NCBI RefSeq assembly: GCF_003261575.2
Contig: NZ_CP036175.1
Coordinates: 4,836,001 to 4,900,000, forward strand
Direction of reading: 5' to 3'
Length of the DNA stretch: 64,000 nucleotides
Source: Klebsiella huaxiensis
GTDB lineage: Bacteria > Pseudomonadota > Gammaproteobacteria > Enterobacterales > Enterobacteriaceae
Shown here: positions 63,072-64,000 of the stretch, piece after piece
How positions within the stretch are numbered: position 1 is the stretch's first letter
Layout of the letters: every line of letters begins with the position of its first letter
The notes under the pieces: generated by a model
The model's input: only the letters and a program-made list of their open reading frames with translations
Told to the model about the DNA's origin: nothing
Database searches by the model: none
Translations under genes and position numbers: made by a program

Positions 63072-64000
63072 ATGGCACTTTTTCGCTACCAGGCCCTCGA
63101 CGAAAACGGCAAAACCCGGCACGGCGTCCAACAGGCTGACTCCGCCCGCCACGCGCGCCAGCTGCTGCGGGAACAGGGCTGGCTGGCACTGGAAGTTGAC
63201 CCGACAACCAACAGCAGCAGCGGACGTCCACGCTTTATCCGCCGCACGAGCGCAAGCGATCTCGCCCTGCTGACCCGCCAACTGGCAACCCTGGTCGCCG
63301 CCGCTATCCCGCTGGAAAAAGCGCTCGACGCGGTGGCCCAGCAGTGTGAGAAATCACAGCTGAAAACGATTGTCGCCGGGGTGCGCGGAAAAGTACTGGA
63401 AGGCCATTCCCTGGCGGAAGCCATGCGCGGCTATCCTGGCTGTTTCGACGCGCTTTACTGCGCGATGGTCGCCGCCGGGGAAGCCTCGGGCTACCTCGAC
63501 GGCGTGCTGAACCGGCTGGCGGACTACACCGAACAGCGCCAGCAGCTTCGCGCCCGGCTGCTGCAGGCGATGATTTACCCCATCGTGCTGACTTTTGTTG
63601 CCGTCAGCGTGATTGTGATTCTGCTTTCAACGGTAGTGCCAAAGGTCGTCGACCAGTTTATTCACCTCAAACAGGCACTGCCGTTTTCCACTCGCCTGCT
63701 GATGGCGATGAGCGACCTGGTGCGTACCGCCGGGCCGTGGCTGCTGCTGGTCATCATGCTGGTCATTCTGCTGCTGCGCTACCTGCTGCGTCAGCCTGCA
63801 AAGCGACTGGCCTGGCATAAGCAGCTACTGCGTCTGCCGCTGATTGGTCGGGTCGCGCGCAGCGTCAACAGCGCCCGCTACGCCCGCACGCTGAGCATTC
63901 TTAACGCCAGCGCCGTGCCGCTGCTGCTGGCGATGCGCATCAGCGCGGAAGTGTTAAGCAATGCCTGGGCGAAGCGCCAGCTGGAAGCCGCCAGCGACGC
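63072..64000 (+). CDS. pulF: PulF, type II secretion platform protein, 3' end cut off
   Basis: GspF inner-membrane platform working with PulE and PulL/M. 309 codons are in the window; the family has about 400. N-terminal MALFRYQALDENGKTRHG matches the family; first GspF helical domain about 65-170 (LALLTRQLATLVAAAIPLEKAL), first membrane helix MIYPIVLTFVAVSVIVILL, second helix WLLLVIMLVILLLRYLL, then the second domain begins (ARSVNSARYARTLSILNASAVP). GGAGG lies 9 bases before the ATG. pulG-O should follow outside. Confidence 0.96.
   Translation, partial: MALFRYQALDENGKTRHGVQQADSARHARQLLREQGWLALEVDPTTNSSSGRPRFIRRTSASDLALLTRQLATLVAAAIPLEKALDAVAQQCEKSQLKTIVAGVRGKVLEGHSLAEAMRGYPGCFDALYCAMVAAGEASGYLDGVLNRLADYTEQRQQLRARLLQAMIYPIVLTFVAVSVIVILLSTVVPKVVDQFIHLKQALPFSTRLLMAMSDLVRTAGPWLLLVIMLVILLLRYLLRQPAKRLAWHKQLLRLPLIGRVARSVNSARYARTLSILNASAVPLLLAMRISAEVLSNAWAKRQLEAASD

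Noticed and set aside
1..64000. CRISPR arrays, tRNA genes, prophage, insertion sequences, toxin-antitoxin pairs
   Set aside because: No spaced direct repeats, tRNA-like cloverleaf, transposase, integrase or paired small ORFs were found on reading the spacers between the annotated genes.

Overview
This window is a stretch of enterobacterial core chromosome followed by an accessory type II secretion locus. Every gene up to mrcB is recognisable, and the order mirrors the E. coli K-12 proS-to-mrcB region read in reverse. The last 10 kb holds pulS, pulB, pulA and pulC-F, which encode the lipoprotein pullulanase and its secretion system. That combination points to Klebsiella or close relatives (the K. 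oxytoca/K. pneumoniae complex or Raoultella). The species cannot be fixed from the window. ERIC and REP repeats between genes fit the same group.

Layout. 1-6.5 kb: 3' end of proS, yaeF, nlpE, arfB-yaeQ, then divergent yaeP-rof, tilS and yaeR. 6.5-9.2 kb: ldcC, preceded by a decayed GH19 chitinase fragment. 9.2-25.4 kb: a long minus-strand run for fatty acid, lipid A and envelope biogenesis (accA, dnaE, rnhB, lpxB, lpxA, fabZ, lpxD, skp, bamA, rseP, cdsA, uppS, dxr). 25.5-29.3 kb: frr, pyrH, tsf and rpsB. 29.3-34.3 kb: plus-strand map, glnD, dapD and yaeH. 34.4-38.9 kb: minus-strand cdaR, degP and dgt. 38.9-41.1 kb: mtn-btuF-yadS. 41.2-44.5 kb: erpA, clcA and hemL. 44.8-50.7 kb: the ferrichrome operon fhuACDB with an inverted REP pair behind it. 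51-53.5 kb: mrcB. 54.1-64 kb: the pul locus, cut off inside pulF.

Function. Several genes act on the outer membrane. lpxA/B/D and fabZ feed lipid A and fatty acid synthesis. bamA and skp assemble outer-membrane proteins. rseP, degP and nlpE belong to the sigma-E/Cpx envelope-stress network, and a good sigma-E promoter lies in front of degP. uppS and mrcB serve peptidoglycan synthesis. The pul genes use that envelope: PulA is a lipoprotein carrying an inner-membrane retention signal, PulD is the secretin, PulS its pilotin, PulC the inner-membrane link, PulE the ATPase and PulF the platform protein. The pulA-pulC spacer shows a symmetrical pair of MalT-type promoters.

No prophage, insertion sequence, CRISPR array, tRNA or toxin-antitoxin pair is visible. 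The window looks largely conventional. The points worth a second look are the chitinase remnant ending just before ldcC, a shortened FhuA gating loop, ERIC elements inside two transcription units, the unexplained mrcB-pulS spacer at the edge of the pul locus, and many non-ATG starts. I found no convincing undescribed system.
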